From NCBI GenBank assembly GCA_001618615.1, contig LKHB01000206.1, forward strand, positions 1 to 41,562: DNA of 41,562 nt. Direction: 5' to 3'. The stretch comes from Fermentibacter danicus. Lineage in GTDB: Bacteria; Fermentibacterota; Fermentibacteria; Fermentibacterales; Fermentibacteraceae. The notes beneath the pieces are model-generated. The model made no database searches. It saw only the letters and a list, made by a program, of their open reading frames with translations, and was not told where the DNA came from. Both the position numbers and the translations under genes were made by a program. Below are positions 34,683 through 41,562 of this stretch, piece by piece (positions within the stretch are counted from its first letter, which is position 1; every line of letters begins with the position of its first letter).

Positions 34683-35378
34683 TTACAGCTCCGTAGTCTG
34701 CTCGAGACTGGACACGCTCGAAACCCCGTCCAGCGAGCTGATTTCCTCGAGCAGTTCTATCAGGTCCAAACGCTTGAAGTAGTGAAGGCGGAAGACCAGC
34801 ACGAAACACCGTTCGGATACGTCCATCTCGATGTCGCTGCAGCGCAGCCCCCTCCCGGCCAGTATGCCGGAGACCCTCTCCGCCATGGCCGAAGGCGTCG
34901 GCCCGGAACCGCAGACCAGCTTCAGGTCGCGCTGCCTGTGTCTCGGCAGGTGATCCTCGAGTACCGAGAAAACGGAGAGGACGACAAGGGAGAAGAGCGT
35001 CACGGCCACTACCGGCACCGTCATTCCGAAGGCGGACGCGAGTCCGACGCCGGCGGCGATCCAGATGCAGGCCGCCGTGGTGAGACCGCGTATCATGTCC
35101 CTCGTTCTGAGGATTGCGCCGGCTCCGATGAACCCGATGCCGGTCACAATTCCGGCCGCGAGCCTGGTGGGGTCGGGGACATAATCCGGGAACGCGATTC
35201 CGTCTCCGAACCCCTTCATCGCATGCATCCCCGCCAGAGTCATCAGGGCCGCTCCCGTCGAAACCAGTATGTGCGTCCGGAGTCCCGCCGGCCTGCCGTG
35301 GATCTGACGCTCGAGGCCGAGCAGCGCTCCGCAAAAGGCCGCAAGGAGTATTCTTAGCAGGACTTCGGAATCGTTCAT
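34683..35378 (-). CDS. MgtC/SapB-family membrane protein
   Basis: A 231-residue protein. The N-terminal 150 residues hold four to five membrane helices and the family motifs GLERQIHGRPAGLRTHILV, GIGFIGAGAILR and GLTTAACIWIAAGVGLA. The C-terminal 80 residues form a small ACT-like soluble domain. Relatives in pathogens help survival in low magnesium; a transport role is not proven. The start at 35378 follows GGAGGG and overlaps the kinase stop as ATGA, so the two are coupled. Confidence 0.9.
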   Translation of the reverse strand: MNDSEVLLRILLAAFCGALLGLERQIHGRPAGLRTHILVSTGAALMTLAGMHAMKGFGDGIAFPDYVPDPTRLAAGIVTGIGFIGAGAILRTRDMIRGLTTAACIWIAAGVGLASAFGMTVPVVAVTLFSLVVLSVFSVLEDHLPRHRQRDLKLVCGSGPTPSAMAERVSGILAGRGLRCSDIEMDVSERCFVLVFRLHYFKRLDLIELLEEISSLDGVSSVSSLEQTTEL

Positions 35379-37612
35379 GCCCTCCGTCTCCCATCCTTCT
35401 CCGTGGCTGCCCTGACCGTTCCGACGAGCCTCATGATCTCGTTGGAAACGGACTCCGGCGAATACGGCTTCCGCAGGAACCCCGTCGCGGACCTGGCTCG
35501 AAGGAAGCTGCTCACGTCCACGGGCATCTCGAAGGCGCTCGTGAACAGGATCGCCATCGAAGGCCACCTCTCGGTGCAGATGAGCGCGATGTCCAGCGAA
35601 GGCGTGCTGAAGGTTCCGAGATCGAGCAGCAGGACATCGAAGCTCTCGTGGTCGAGAACCGCCAGAGCCTCCTCTCCGGATGCCGCCTCAACCGTTCTGA
35701 AGCCGAAGTGCTGGAGTATCCTGGCGGTGGTCTCCCGGACGATCCGCTCCCCTTCTGCGACCAGGATCGATATGTCGCCCCTCGCCGCCAGAGCCGGGTC
35801 GGCATCCTCGACCCTCTGCGCCGCCGGCAGCAGCATCCGGATTTCCGTCCACCTCTGCTCGGTGGTGAAGACCAGCACGCCCTTCATCATTCGCACCGCC
35901 TGCTGGACGGCCGCCATTCCTGCGCCGTAGAGCTTCTCGATCTCATAAGGCTCGGTATCGGAGGTGGAGAGTGAGCGCTGCAGCCCCACGGGCATCAGGG
36001 TTCCGTCGGAAATGCAGATGCTGATACAGTGTATGCCGCAGAGGTTCCTGCACTGCCCCGTGAATCTGGGATCGGAGGCGGGGTCGGGCACGTCTTCGAC
36101 CCACAGCTTGATCCTGCCCGAACCCTGCAGAGCCCCCGAGGATCTGAGGGCCATGTTGTAGATCGTCTGCCGCAGCAGGGCCCTGTCGGCGATGACCCTG
36201 GGCAGGACCCCCTTGAGGTTCACCTCGAGGGATATCGACCTGGGAAGTACGCTCCTCAGTGCTTCCGTCGTTTCCTCCAGCTCCCTGACGGGATCGAGCG
36301 GAACCGCGCGGTTCTCGGTGATGTCGGCGCTCTGGAACAGCTCCTCGGCAATGGCCGAGGCTCTCTCGGTCGCGTTCAGTATCGCCTCATACCTCTGCCT
36401 GTCGGGGTCGCCGGGTTCGTGGATGGCCTCGCCGATGGACGCGGCTCCTATGATGCTCGACAGGAGATTGCTCAGATCGTGCGAGATGCCTCTGACCATG
36501 GCGGCGAGGATGGCGTAGCTGTTGACCGCCATCTCGCGCTCCATGAGCCGCTCCTTCTCCCTCTTCAGATCCTCGAGTTCCGTTATGTCCGTCAGCATGG
36601 CGAGACGGAGACGCAGCCCGTCCCGGGACGGACGGAGGGAAGTCATCGACAGGCGTAGGAACTTCGGAGGCCCTGTGGCCTGGTCCGCCTTCAGCGGCGC
36701 ACCCCCGAGATTCCATTTTTCAGGATCGACGCGGAGGGCCGCCCTCTCGGCAGGACCGAAACACGGCAGGGTCGACATGCTCTTGCCCTCGAAATCCTCA
36801 GGTCTGCCGTCCAGAAGGTCTGCGGCGATCCCGTTCAGGGATCTGATCACGGCGGAGTCGTCCATGAGGATCATCCCCACCGACCCGCTCGCCGATTTCA
36901 CGGTCTCCACCAGCAGGCGGCCGGTTTCCTCGGATTCGGCCGCAGGGTGGAGCGCCTCCTCGCGCTTGTCGGGGGTATGGAGCTCGAAGGCGGCCAGCTC
37001 GCTCCTCCTCGTGAAGAAGGAGACATAGAGCAGGAACACGACCGGAGTCACAAGAAGCAGGGAGAGGATGAAAAGGCCGGGGAGGGACCTGCTGCGGAAA
37101 TCCTCGAGGGCTGTGAGAGCGAGAGGGAGCCTCTCCGTGACCACGCAGGCCGCGGTGACTTCTCCCTCGCGCATCCGCTCCACCGCGACGGCCGTAAGCA
37201 GCATGCCCTCCCGCCGGACCAGGGACGAGTCGGCTCCAATCGCGAGGAGAGCCGGAGCATCGACCTCGATGCCTCCGGGAAGCTCCTTCATGCCTGCCGG
37301 AATCAGATAGATCTCCATCCTCTCGAGCCCCAGCACGGATGCGGAGCCGGGAGCGGTCTGCATCGCCGTGAACCCGGAGGAATCGCTGCAGAGTGTGTCG
37401 AGGGATACGGCGAGACGGCCGGACAGTGTCGATCCGGCGAGGGAGGCTGCGCGGGCCAGGAGCATCCGCTCGCTGTCGGCGGAGACTTTCCTGAGGTCGG
37501 CTCCCACCTTCACGGCGGCCGCTGCGAGGATCACGGCTACGGCGGCAAGGGCGACCGCGAAGGGGAACGCCAGATGGACGGGCTCCTTCACGATCCTTCC
37601 TGGGTTCCTCAT
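35375..37612 (-). CDS. Hybrid sensor histidine kinase with degenerate ATP-binding motifs
   Basis: 745 residues. An N-terminal membrane helix (about 15-37), a periplasmic sensor region, a second helix (about 180-200), a PAS-like domain (about 235-360), a dimerisation helix with GISHDLSNLLSSIIG (phospho-acceptor His378), an ATPase-like domain (about 430-610) and a C-terminal receiver domain (about 630-735; Asp664, RKPY lysine). In the ATPase domain the N box reads NMALRSSGAL, lacking the second Asn, and the G1 box reads DGTLM, lacking its glycines. Between them lies an unusual run of cysteines at 521, 525, 529 and 533. The receiver's acidic pair is reduced to AE. It may bind ATP poorly or signal differently. 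It overlaps the MgtC-family gene by 4 bases. Confidence 0.85.
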   Translation of the reverse strand: MRNPGRIVKEPVHLAFPFAVALAAVAVILAAAAVKVGADLRKVSADSERMLLARAASLAGSTLSGRLAVSLDTLCSDSSGFTAMQTAPGSASVLGLERMEIYLIPAGMKELPGGIEVDAPALLAIGADSSLVRREGMLLTAVAVERMREGEVTAACVVTERLPLALTALEDFRSRSLPGLFILSLLLVTPVVFLLYVSFFTRRSELAAFELHTPDKREEALHPAAESEETGRLLVETVKSASGSVGMILMDDSAVIRSLNGIAADLLDGRPEDFEGKSMSTLPCFGPAERAALRVDPEKWNLGGAPLKADQATGPPKFLRLSMTSLRPSRDGLRLRLAMLTDITELEDLKREKERLMEREMAVNSYAILAAMVRGISHDLSNLLSSIIGAASIGEAIHEPGDPDRQRYEAILNATERASAIAEELFQSADITENRAVPLDPVRELEETTEALRSVLPRSISLEVNLKGVLPRVIADRALLRQTIYNMALRSSGALQGSGRIKLWVEDVPDPASDPRFTGQCRNLCGIHCISICISDGTLMPVGLQRSLSTSDTEPYEIEKLYGAGMAAVQQAVRMMKGVLVFTTEQRWTEIRMLLPAAQRVEDADPALAARGDISILVAEGERIVRETTARILQHFGFRTVEAASGEEALAVLDHESFDVLLLDLGTFSTPSLDIALICTERWPSMAILFTSAFEMPVDVSSFLRARSATGFLRKPYSPESVSNEIMRLVGTVRAATEKDGRRRA

Positions 37613-37635
37613 CGATCCTCCAGTGTGTTTGAGAG

Positions 37636-37664
37636 AGAATACTGTCGGACAGGCGGGGATGCAA
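37636..37664 (-). promoter_or_regulatory. Possible promoter of the kinase gene
   Basis: TTGCAT (37664-37659), a 17-base spacer and TATTCT (37641-37636) on the minus strand, about 25 bases upstream of the start at 37612. Both boxes are moderate matches. Confidence 0.4.
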
Positions 37665-37685
37665 CACCGCGCCGCCTTCTGCGAA

Positions 37686-37715
37686 TTGACTTCGACCCGC
37701 CGCGCTGGATATTTT
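37686..37715 (+). promoter_or_regulatory. Possible promoter of the recombinase gene
   Basis: TTGACT (37686-37691), an 18-base spacer and TATTTT (37710-37715), about 55 bases upstream of the ATG at 37770. The -35 box is a strong match. Confidence 0.5.
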
Positions 37716-37769
37716 CATTTTCGACAGGGTTTCGATTCCATCCATTCAGACCCACGAAGCGGTGCGAAG

Positions 37770-38627
37770 ATGGCGGGAAGCGAATTGCTCGAAAGCGTCC
37801 GCGAAATGCTGAGGCAGGACGGCAAGAGCCAGGGAACCACCGCCAGCTACCTGTCACACCTCAGGCTGTTTCTGGAGCGGTTCGGCGAATCCGCGCCGGA
37901 CATCCCCGACGAAGACGTCCGGGCCTATGTCGAGGAGCTGGCCGACATGGGCAGATCGCCCTCCTACGCCTCCCAGGCCAGGAGTGCGCTGAGATTCTTC
38001 TACACCAGGCTCGCGGGCAGGGCCGATCCGCTCGACGGCGTAAGGACGACCCGGGACGCCGGAAGGGCCGACAGGGCGTTCACCCGCGAGGAGATCTCCA
38101 GGCTGCTGGACTGCACGGAGCAGCCGCTCTACCGGCTGGCCTTCATGCTGATGTACTCGTCGGGCCTCAGGACCAACGAGGTATGCGCACTCCGCCGTAG
38201 AAACGTGGACACCGAAGGGATGCTGATCCGCGTCAACGACACGGCGGGCAGGCATCTGAGGACGACCATGCTTCCGCGGTCCTGCCTGGCACTGCTGTAC
38301 GAATGCCTCGCCGGAAGGGACGACGACCAGCCCTATCTCTTCCCCGGCAGGGGAAAGACCGTTTGCGTCACCGGACGCACCCTCCAGAGGGTCTTCGGCC
38401 ACTCCCTCGCAAACGCGGGTCTGGAAACACAAGGGCGCATTACCCTGAGCTGGCTCCGGCACAGCTTCGCCGTCCATCTGCTGGAGGACGGCACAGACAG
38501 GAGGCTGGTGCAGGAGCTGATGGGAATCGTCTCGACCTCGATGATGACGCCCTATGTGCGGCTGGCCGCGGCAAACCGCACCCTCCGGGTGATGAGCCCG
38601 CTGGACCGCTTCTACGAGAGAGGCTGA
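37770..38627 (+). CDS. Tyrosine recombinase with altered catalytic residues
   Basis: A 285-residue XerC/D-like protein: an N-terminal SAM-like DNA-binding domain (about 1-90) and a C-terminal catalytic domain. It keeps SGLRTNE (Arg134), LRHSF (Arg230) and the nucleophile in TPYVR (Tyr262). The first His of HxxR is Ser227 (SWLR), the usual GH histidine is Ile253 (MGIV), and the beta-hairpin lysine is not evident (TAGRHLRTT). So it holds both arginines and the tyrosine but neither catalytic histidine. The ATG at 37770 has a weak ribosome site. No phage genes or att-like repeats lie next to it, so it may be a resident recombinase or a DNA-binding relic. Confidence 0.8.
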   Translation: MAGSELLESVREMLRQDGKSQGTTASYLSHLRLFLERFGESAPDIPDEDVRAYVEELADMGRSPSYASQARSALRFFYTRLAGRADPLDGVRTTRDAGRADRAFTREEISRLLDCTEQPLYRLAFMLMYSSGLRTNEVCALRRRNVDTEGMLIRVNDTAGRHLRTTMLPRSCLALLYECLAGRDDDQPYLFPGRGKTVCVTGRTLQRVFGHSLANAGLETQGRITLSWLRHSFAVHLLEDGTDRRLVQELMGIVSTSMMTPYVRLAAANRTLRVMSPLDRFYERG

Positions 38628-38652
38628 CCGGCGGAAATCGCCCGGAACGGAG

Positions 38653-38674
38653 GCGGCCTCCCGAGGGAGGCCGC
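38653..38674. terminator. Hairpin between convergent recombinase and porin genes
   Basis: A perfect 10-base inverted repeat (GCGGCCTCCC with GGGAGGCCGC, two bases between) in the 74-base gap between converging genes. No T-run follows on either strand, so termination may be inefficient or protein-assisted, but the position suits a two-way terminator. Confidence 0.55.
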
Positions 38675-38701
38675 ATGGAGCAACCGGGATTCCGCGCCGG
38701 T

Positions 38702-39985
38702 TCAGTCGGAGGGAAGGCTGAGCCCCGCCCCCAGACCGAAGTACCAGATGTCCTTGTTGTAGATCGACCCCCCGAAGCGTCCCGCTCCTTCACCCTCGGT
38801 GCAGAACAGTTTCGCGACCGATCCAGTCAGGTCCAGTCCGGGTGAAACCTCGTACCTGGCTCCGGCTCCGATGAAGTGTGAATCGAGGCTGAACTCGAGA
38901 TCGTTGTATGTCGTGTCGCTGCCGCCGAGATCCGAGTACTGATAGCCTGCGCTGAGGTCCAGGCGGGGTGTGGCGGTGTACCGGACGCCAAGGCCGAGGT
39001 CCATGCCGTTCCCGTAGTTGTCGTCATAACTGTCACACTCGCTCTGATTGGCATTCTCGAGGAAATAGCAGTTCATGCTAAGGCTGACGAGGGCCCTTCG
39101 GCACGGGCTGAGCACTTCGATGCCGGCCCCCAGGACGGCCGGAAGGTCGCGGCGCTGCCTGGAGCGATTCTCGAAGACTTCCGGCCACAGCCACGGCGTA
39201 TGGGCCCATTCGGAGCGTTCGGAATCGGTCTTGAAATCGAGGCTGGTGTCCGTCTCGTAACGAACCGCGGCGTTCACCGCCGGGCTGATGCGGTAGTTCA
39301 GACCGACGACGGCCCCGAAGCCGTAGGCCGTCTTCCGAGCGTGCAGACCGCGGGAGAGAGTGTCCACGGGGATTCCCAGATCGCTGCTGATCGTGAAGTT
39401 TCCTTCGGCGTCCAATGTCCTCTCCGCCATGGTGTACCTGAGGCCCAGGGCCGCGGACAGATCGTCCGTGAGCGCCACGGAGAGGCCGGCGCTGCCGGCG
39501 AGGTAGCGGGAAGTGCTGCGGAAGAAGCCGGAGTTCATGGATACGATGTACGAGTCGTCGTGGAATGCTGACTCGATGAGGGGGAGCGCCCGGAGCCCGT
39601 CCGCGAAATCGACCCTGTCGCCGGCAGGGGCGGTGAAGGCCGCGAAAGCGGCCACTATGCCCTTCCTGTAAACCGCATAGACGTTCGGGAGGATCGGGGT
39701 AGGCGCCGTGGATTCGTACTCGGCAGGTGCGGACGCGCCCGGAGGAGTGGCCTCCACCGTATAGCGCCTGAGCAGGGTCTGAGTGCTGACGTTGAAGTGC
39801 CAGCCCTCCGGGAGCAGACTGAGGCCGGCCGGATTGAAGCTCACGAGATCGGCGCCCTCGGTGGAGGCATTGCGGCTCATGATCCGGAGGAAGTCGGCGC
39901 TGCGAGATGAGATGTAGTCGATGTTACCGGCCTGCACCGCTGTGGCGGCAAGCAGGACTGCAGCGATCGGAATGGCAAGCCTCAC
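38702..39985 (-). CDS. FadL/OmpP1-like outer-membrane transport protein
   Basis: A 427-residue outer-membrane beta-barrel of the FadL family, which takes up hydrophobic compounds such as long-chain fatty acids. Residues 1-19 form a signal peptide (ending AVQAG). ASTEGADLVSFNPAGLSLLP carries the family's NPA motif in the N-terminal hatch. Many amphipathic strands follow and the protein ends with the strand FGLGAGLSL. The start is taken as GTG at 39985 behind AAGGGGGG; a longer frame exists upstream but would bury the signal peptide. The promoter candidate lies about 180 bases upstream, leaving a long leader. Confidence 0.85.
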   Translation of the reverse strand: MRLAIPIAAVLLAATAVQAGNIDYISSRSADFLRIMSRNASTEGADLVSFNPAGLSLLPEGWHFNVSTQTLLRRYTVEATPPGASAPAEYESTAPTPILPNVYAVYRKGIVAAFAAFTAPAGDRVDFADGLRALPLIESAFHDDSYIVSMNSGFFRSTSRYLAGSAGLSVALTDDLSAALGLRYTMAERTLDAEGNFTISSDLGIPVDTLSRGLHARKTAYGFGAVVGLNYRISPAVNAAVRYETDTSLDFKTDSERSEWAHTPWLWPEVFENRSRQRRDLPAVLGAGIEVLSPCRRALVSLSMNCYFLENANQSECDSYDDNYGNGMDLGLGVRYTATPRLDLSAGYQYSDLGGSDTTYNDLEFSLDSHFIGAGARYEVSPGLDLTGSVAKLFCTEGEGAGRFGGSIYNKDIWYFGLGAGLSLPSD

Positions 39986-40027
39986 AAGTGGACCCCCCTT
40001 CCCTGAAAAACCCGTGTACTGAACATC

Positions 40028-40092
40028 CCCCGCCATCGGGGAAACCGTTCGGCCGTTCCGACGCGCACGGCGCCGTGACCGGGTCGGAACGG
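40028..40092 (-). promoter_or_regulatory. Leader hairpins upstream of the FadL-like gene
   Basis: Two inverted repeats in the 383-base gap 39986-40368. The first pairs CCGTTCCGAC (40053-40062) with GTCGGAACGG (40083-40092) and encloses the palindrome CACGGCGCCGTG. The second pairs CCCCG (40028-40032) with CGGGG (40037-40041). If the promoter at 40166-40193 is real, both lie in the leader mRNA. No known riboswitch was recognised. Confidence 0.45.
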
Positions 40093-40165
40093 TTCCATGG
40101 AGCTTCCTGCCGGTCTCGCGGCCGACGGCACGACACGCACCTTCCGGCCCATATCATCCATGCCC

Positions 40166-40193
40166 ATTGTAAACAGCAGATATCGTTTGAAAA
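40166..40193 (-). promoter_or_regulatory. Possible promoter of the FadL-like gene
   Basis: TTTTCA (40193-40188), a 16-base spacer and TACAAT (40171-40166) on the minus strand, in a locally AT-rich stretch. Confidence 0.45.
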
Positions 40194-40287
40194 CGAGAAT
40201 GAAACCCGCCGGTTCTGCCGTCAAGGGTCGTGCGGATATCGTATTGATCGGATACTGTGTGGATTTCTGCGAGCCTGCGCAACGAGA

Positions 40288-40326
40288 GGCGGGAGCATTG
40301 TCACTGCATATGACGACGCTCCCGCC
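40288..40326 (-). terminator. Hairpin downstream of ahcY
   Basis: GGCGGGAGC (40288-40296) pairs with GCTCCCGCC (40318-40326), with a smaller GTCA/TGAC stem inside. It starts about 40 bases after the ahcY stop. No T-run follows. Confidence 0.55.
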
Positions 40327-40368
40327 TTCCTGTGGATCGGTTCGCGCCGGGCCGGCGCCCGGAACGGC

Positions 40369-41562
40369 TCAGTATCTGTAGTGGTCGGGCTTGTACGGCC
40401 CCTCTGCATCCACCCCGATGTACGAGGCCTGTTCAGGGGTCAGCCTGGTCAGCTTCACCCCGAGCTGGCCCAGGTGCAGCCTTGCGACCTCTTCATCGAG
40501 CTTCTTGGGCAGCCTGTACACCCCGATCGCGGGCCTTTCCTCGAGCAGCGCCATCAGAGCCATGCACTGGTTCGTGAAGGAGTTGGACATGACGAAGCTG
40601 GGGTGCCCCGTGGCGCATCCCAGGTTCACGAGCCTGCCTTCGGCCAGCACGTACACGCAGTGTCCGTCGGGGAAAACGTACCTGTCGACCTGCGGTTTGA
40701 TGTTCTGCCGGACGATGCCCGGGAGGGCCTCCAGGGCGTCCATCTGTATCTCGTTGTCGAAGTGACCGATGTTGCAGACGATCGCCTGGTCCTTCATCGC
40801 CGCCATGTGCGCAGCGGTGATCACGTCCCTGTTGCCCGTCGCCGTGACGAAGATGTTGGCCTCGAGAAGCGCATCCTCGACCGTGGTGACCTCGTAGCCC
40901 TCCATGACGGCCTGCAGCGCGCATATCGGGTCGATCTCGGTGACCAGGACGCGGGCGCCGAACGCCCTCATGCTCTGGCAGCAGCCCTTGCCGACCTCGC
41001 CGTAGCCGCAGACAAGAACGGTCTTCCCGGCCACCATCACGTCGGTGGCGCGCTTGATCCCGTCCGGCAGGGATTCGCGGCAGCCGTAGGTGTTGTCGAA
41101 CTTGCTCTTCGTCACCGAGTCGTTCACGTTGTACGCCGGGAACAGGAGCCTGCCGGCGGACTCGCGCTGGTACAGACGGTGTACGCCCGTGGTGGTCTCT
41201 TCGGACACGCCGATCACGCCGCCGGCCACCGAGTGCCAGAAGGAAGGGGACGACGGCACCGCTTCGCGCAGGTTCGCGTCGAGCGCGGCCTCGTCCTTCG
41301 ATCCGGCGGAGGCGGCGGGAATGCTCCCCGTCTTTGCGAATGCCTCCTCCATCTCCCAGCCGAGGTGGATCATCAGGGTGGCGTCCCCGCCGTCATCGAC
41401 GATCAGATCGGGCCCGACGCCGCCCGGGAAGGTCAGCGCCCGCCTCGTACACCACCAGTATTCCTCGGCGGTCTCGCCCTTCCAGGCGAACACCGGGACG
41501 CCCTTCGAGGCCACCGCAGCAGCGGCGTCGTCCTGGGTCGAGAAGATGTTGCAGCTCGCCCA
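40369..41562 (-). CDS. ahcY: S-adenosylhomocysteinase, N-terminus outside the window
   Basis: The last 397 residues of the enzyme that splits S-adenosylhomocysteine into adenosine and homocysteine, keeping methylation going. The visible part starts WASCNIFSTQDD and includes GETAEEYWWC, DDGGDATLM, the NAD-binding motif VLVCGYGEVGKGCC, the segment CNIGHFDNEI and the closing KPDHYRY. All match the family, whose full length is about 420-470 residues, so some 30-60 residues are missing at the window edge. The enzyme is tetrameric, cytoplasmic and holds NAD tightly. Confidence 0.97.
   Translation of the reverse strand, partial: WASCNIFSTQDDAAAAVASKGVPVFAWKGETAEEYWWCTRRALTFPGGVGPDLIVDDGGDATLMIHLGWEMEEAFAKTGSIPAASAGSKDEAALDANLREAVPSSPSFWHSVAGGVIGVSEETTTGVHRLYQRESAGRLLFPAYNVNDSVTKSKFDNTYGCRESLPDGIKRATDVMVAGKTVLVCGYGEVGKGCCQSMRAFGARVLVTEIDPICALQAVMEGYEVTTVEDALLEANIFVTATGNRDVITAAHMAAMKDQAIVCNIGHFDNEIQMDALEALPGIVRQNIKPQVDRYVFPDGHCVYVLAEGRLVNLGCATGHPSFVMSNSFTNQCMALMALLEERPAIGVYRLPKKLDEEVARLHLGQLGVKLTRLTPEQASYIGVDAEGPYKPDHYRY

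Noticed and set aside
37613..38701. Prophage or genomic island edge at the recombinase
   Set aside because: No phage genes, tRNA or flanking direct repeats were seen near it.

Overview
The window comes from a GC-rich, Gram-negative, rod-shaped bacterium. The evidence is two outer-membrane barrel proteins, two lipoproteins with lipoboxes, both lipoprotein-maturation enzymes (Lgt and LspA), and a complete mreBCD-mrdA-rodA rod-shape operon. Strong GGAGG ribosome binding sites precede many genes. A short C-terminal tail resembling a type IX-style sorting domain lies near 6.2 kb. Together these suggest the FCB group or a nearby candidate phylum (for example Fermentibacterota, Eisenbacteria or Krumholzibacteria); this placement is inference only. 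Three two-base N gaps (1773, 6393, 12902) mark scaffold joins, as in a metagenome or draft assembly, and two of them interrupt conserved genes.

Layout. 1-513 (-): edge of a repeat-containing lipoprotein. 718-4884 (+): a P2-type cation ATPase broken by a gap, a stand-alone cyclic-nucleotide-binding protein 3 bases behind it, and a GNAT-like protein. 4883-6437: an accessory patch with three copies of a hairpin-forming repeat, a DUF6935-type gene with its own terminator, a gene remnant and an assembly gap. 6438-30549 (-): about 24 kb of tightly packed genes all on one strand. In transcription order these are a PHP phosphoesterase, a small helical protein, a LolA/LolB-like lipoprotein, mreB-mreC-mreD-mrdA-rodA (from a clear promoter), lgt, comF, a membrane protein, dnaE, a small barrel protein, an M29 aminopeptidase, a Trm112-like protein, a DUF167 protein, a shortened purine-phosphorylase-like protein, ileS, lspA, a carbamate kinase, an Orn/Lys/Arg decarboxylase and a DMT exporter. 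30629-32948 (+): a nucleotidyltransferase followed by an HD-domain dNTPase-like protein. 32945-37612 (-): an ankyrin/zinc-ribbon protein, a patatin-like phospholipase, an MgtC-family protein and a hybrid histidine kinase. 37770-38627 (+): a tyrosine recombinase with an altered active site. 38702-41562 (-): a FadL-like porin and S-adenosylhomocysteinase, which runs off the end.

How the genes work together. The minus-strand block is mostly housekeeping: cell-wall elongation, lipoprotein maturation, replication and isoleucyl-tRNA charging, with many 1-20 base overlaps that imply translational coupling. The less ordinary parts are the hairpin-repeat patch, repeated apparent CTG start codons (two in CTGA stop/start overlaps), the kinase with a four-cysteine insert and eroded ATP-binding motifs, the recombinase lacking both catalytic histidines, and the nucleotidyltransferase/HD pair. 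No CRISPR array, tRNA, rRNA, insertion sequence or recognised defence system was seen.
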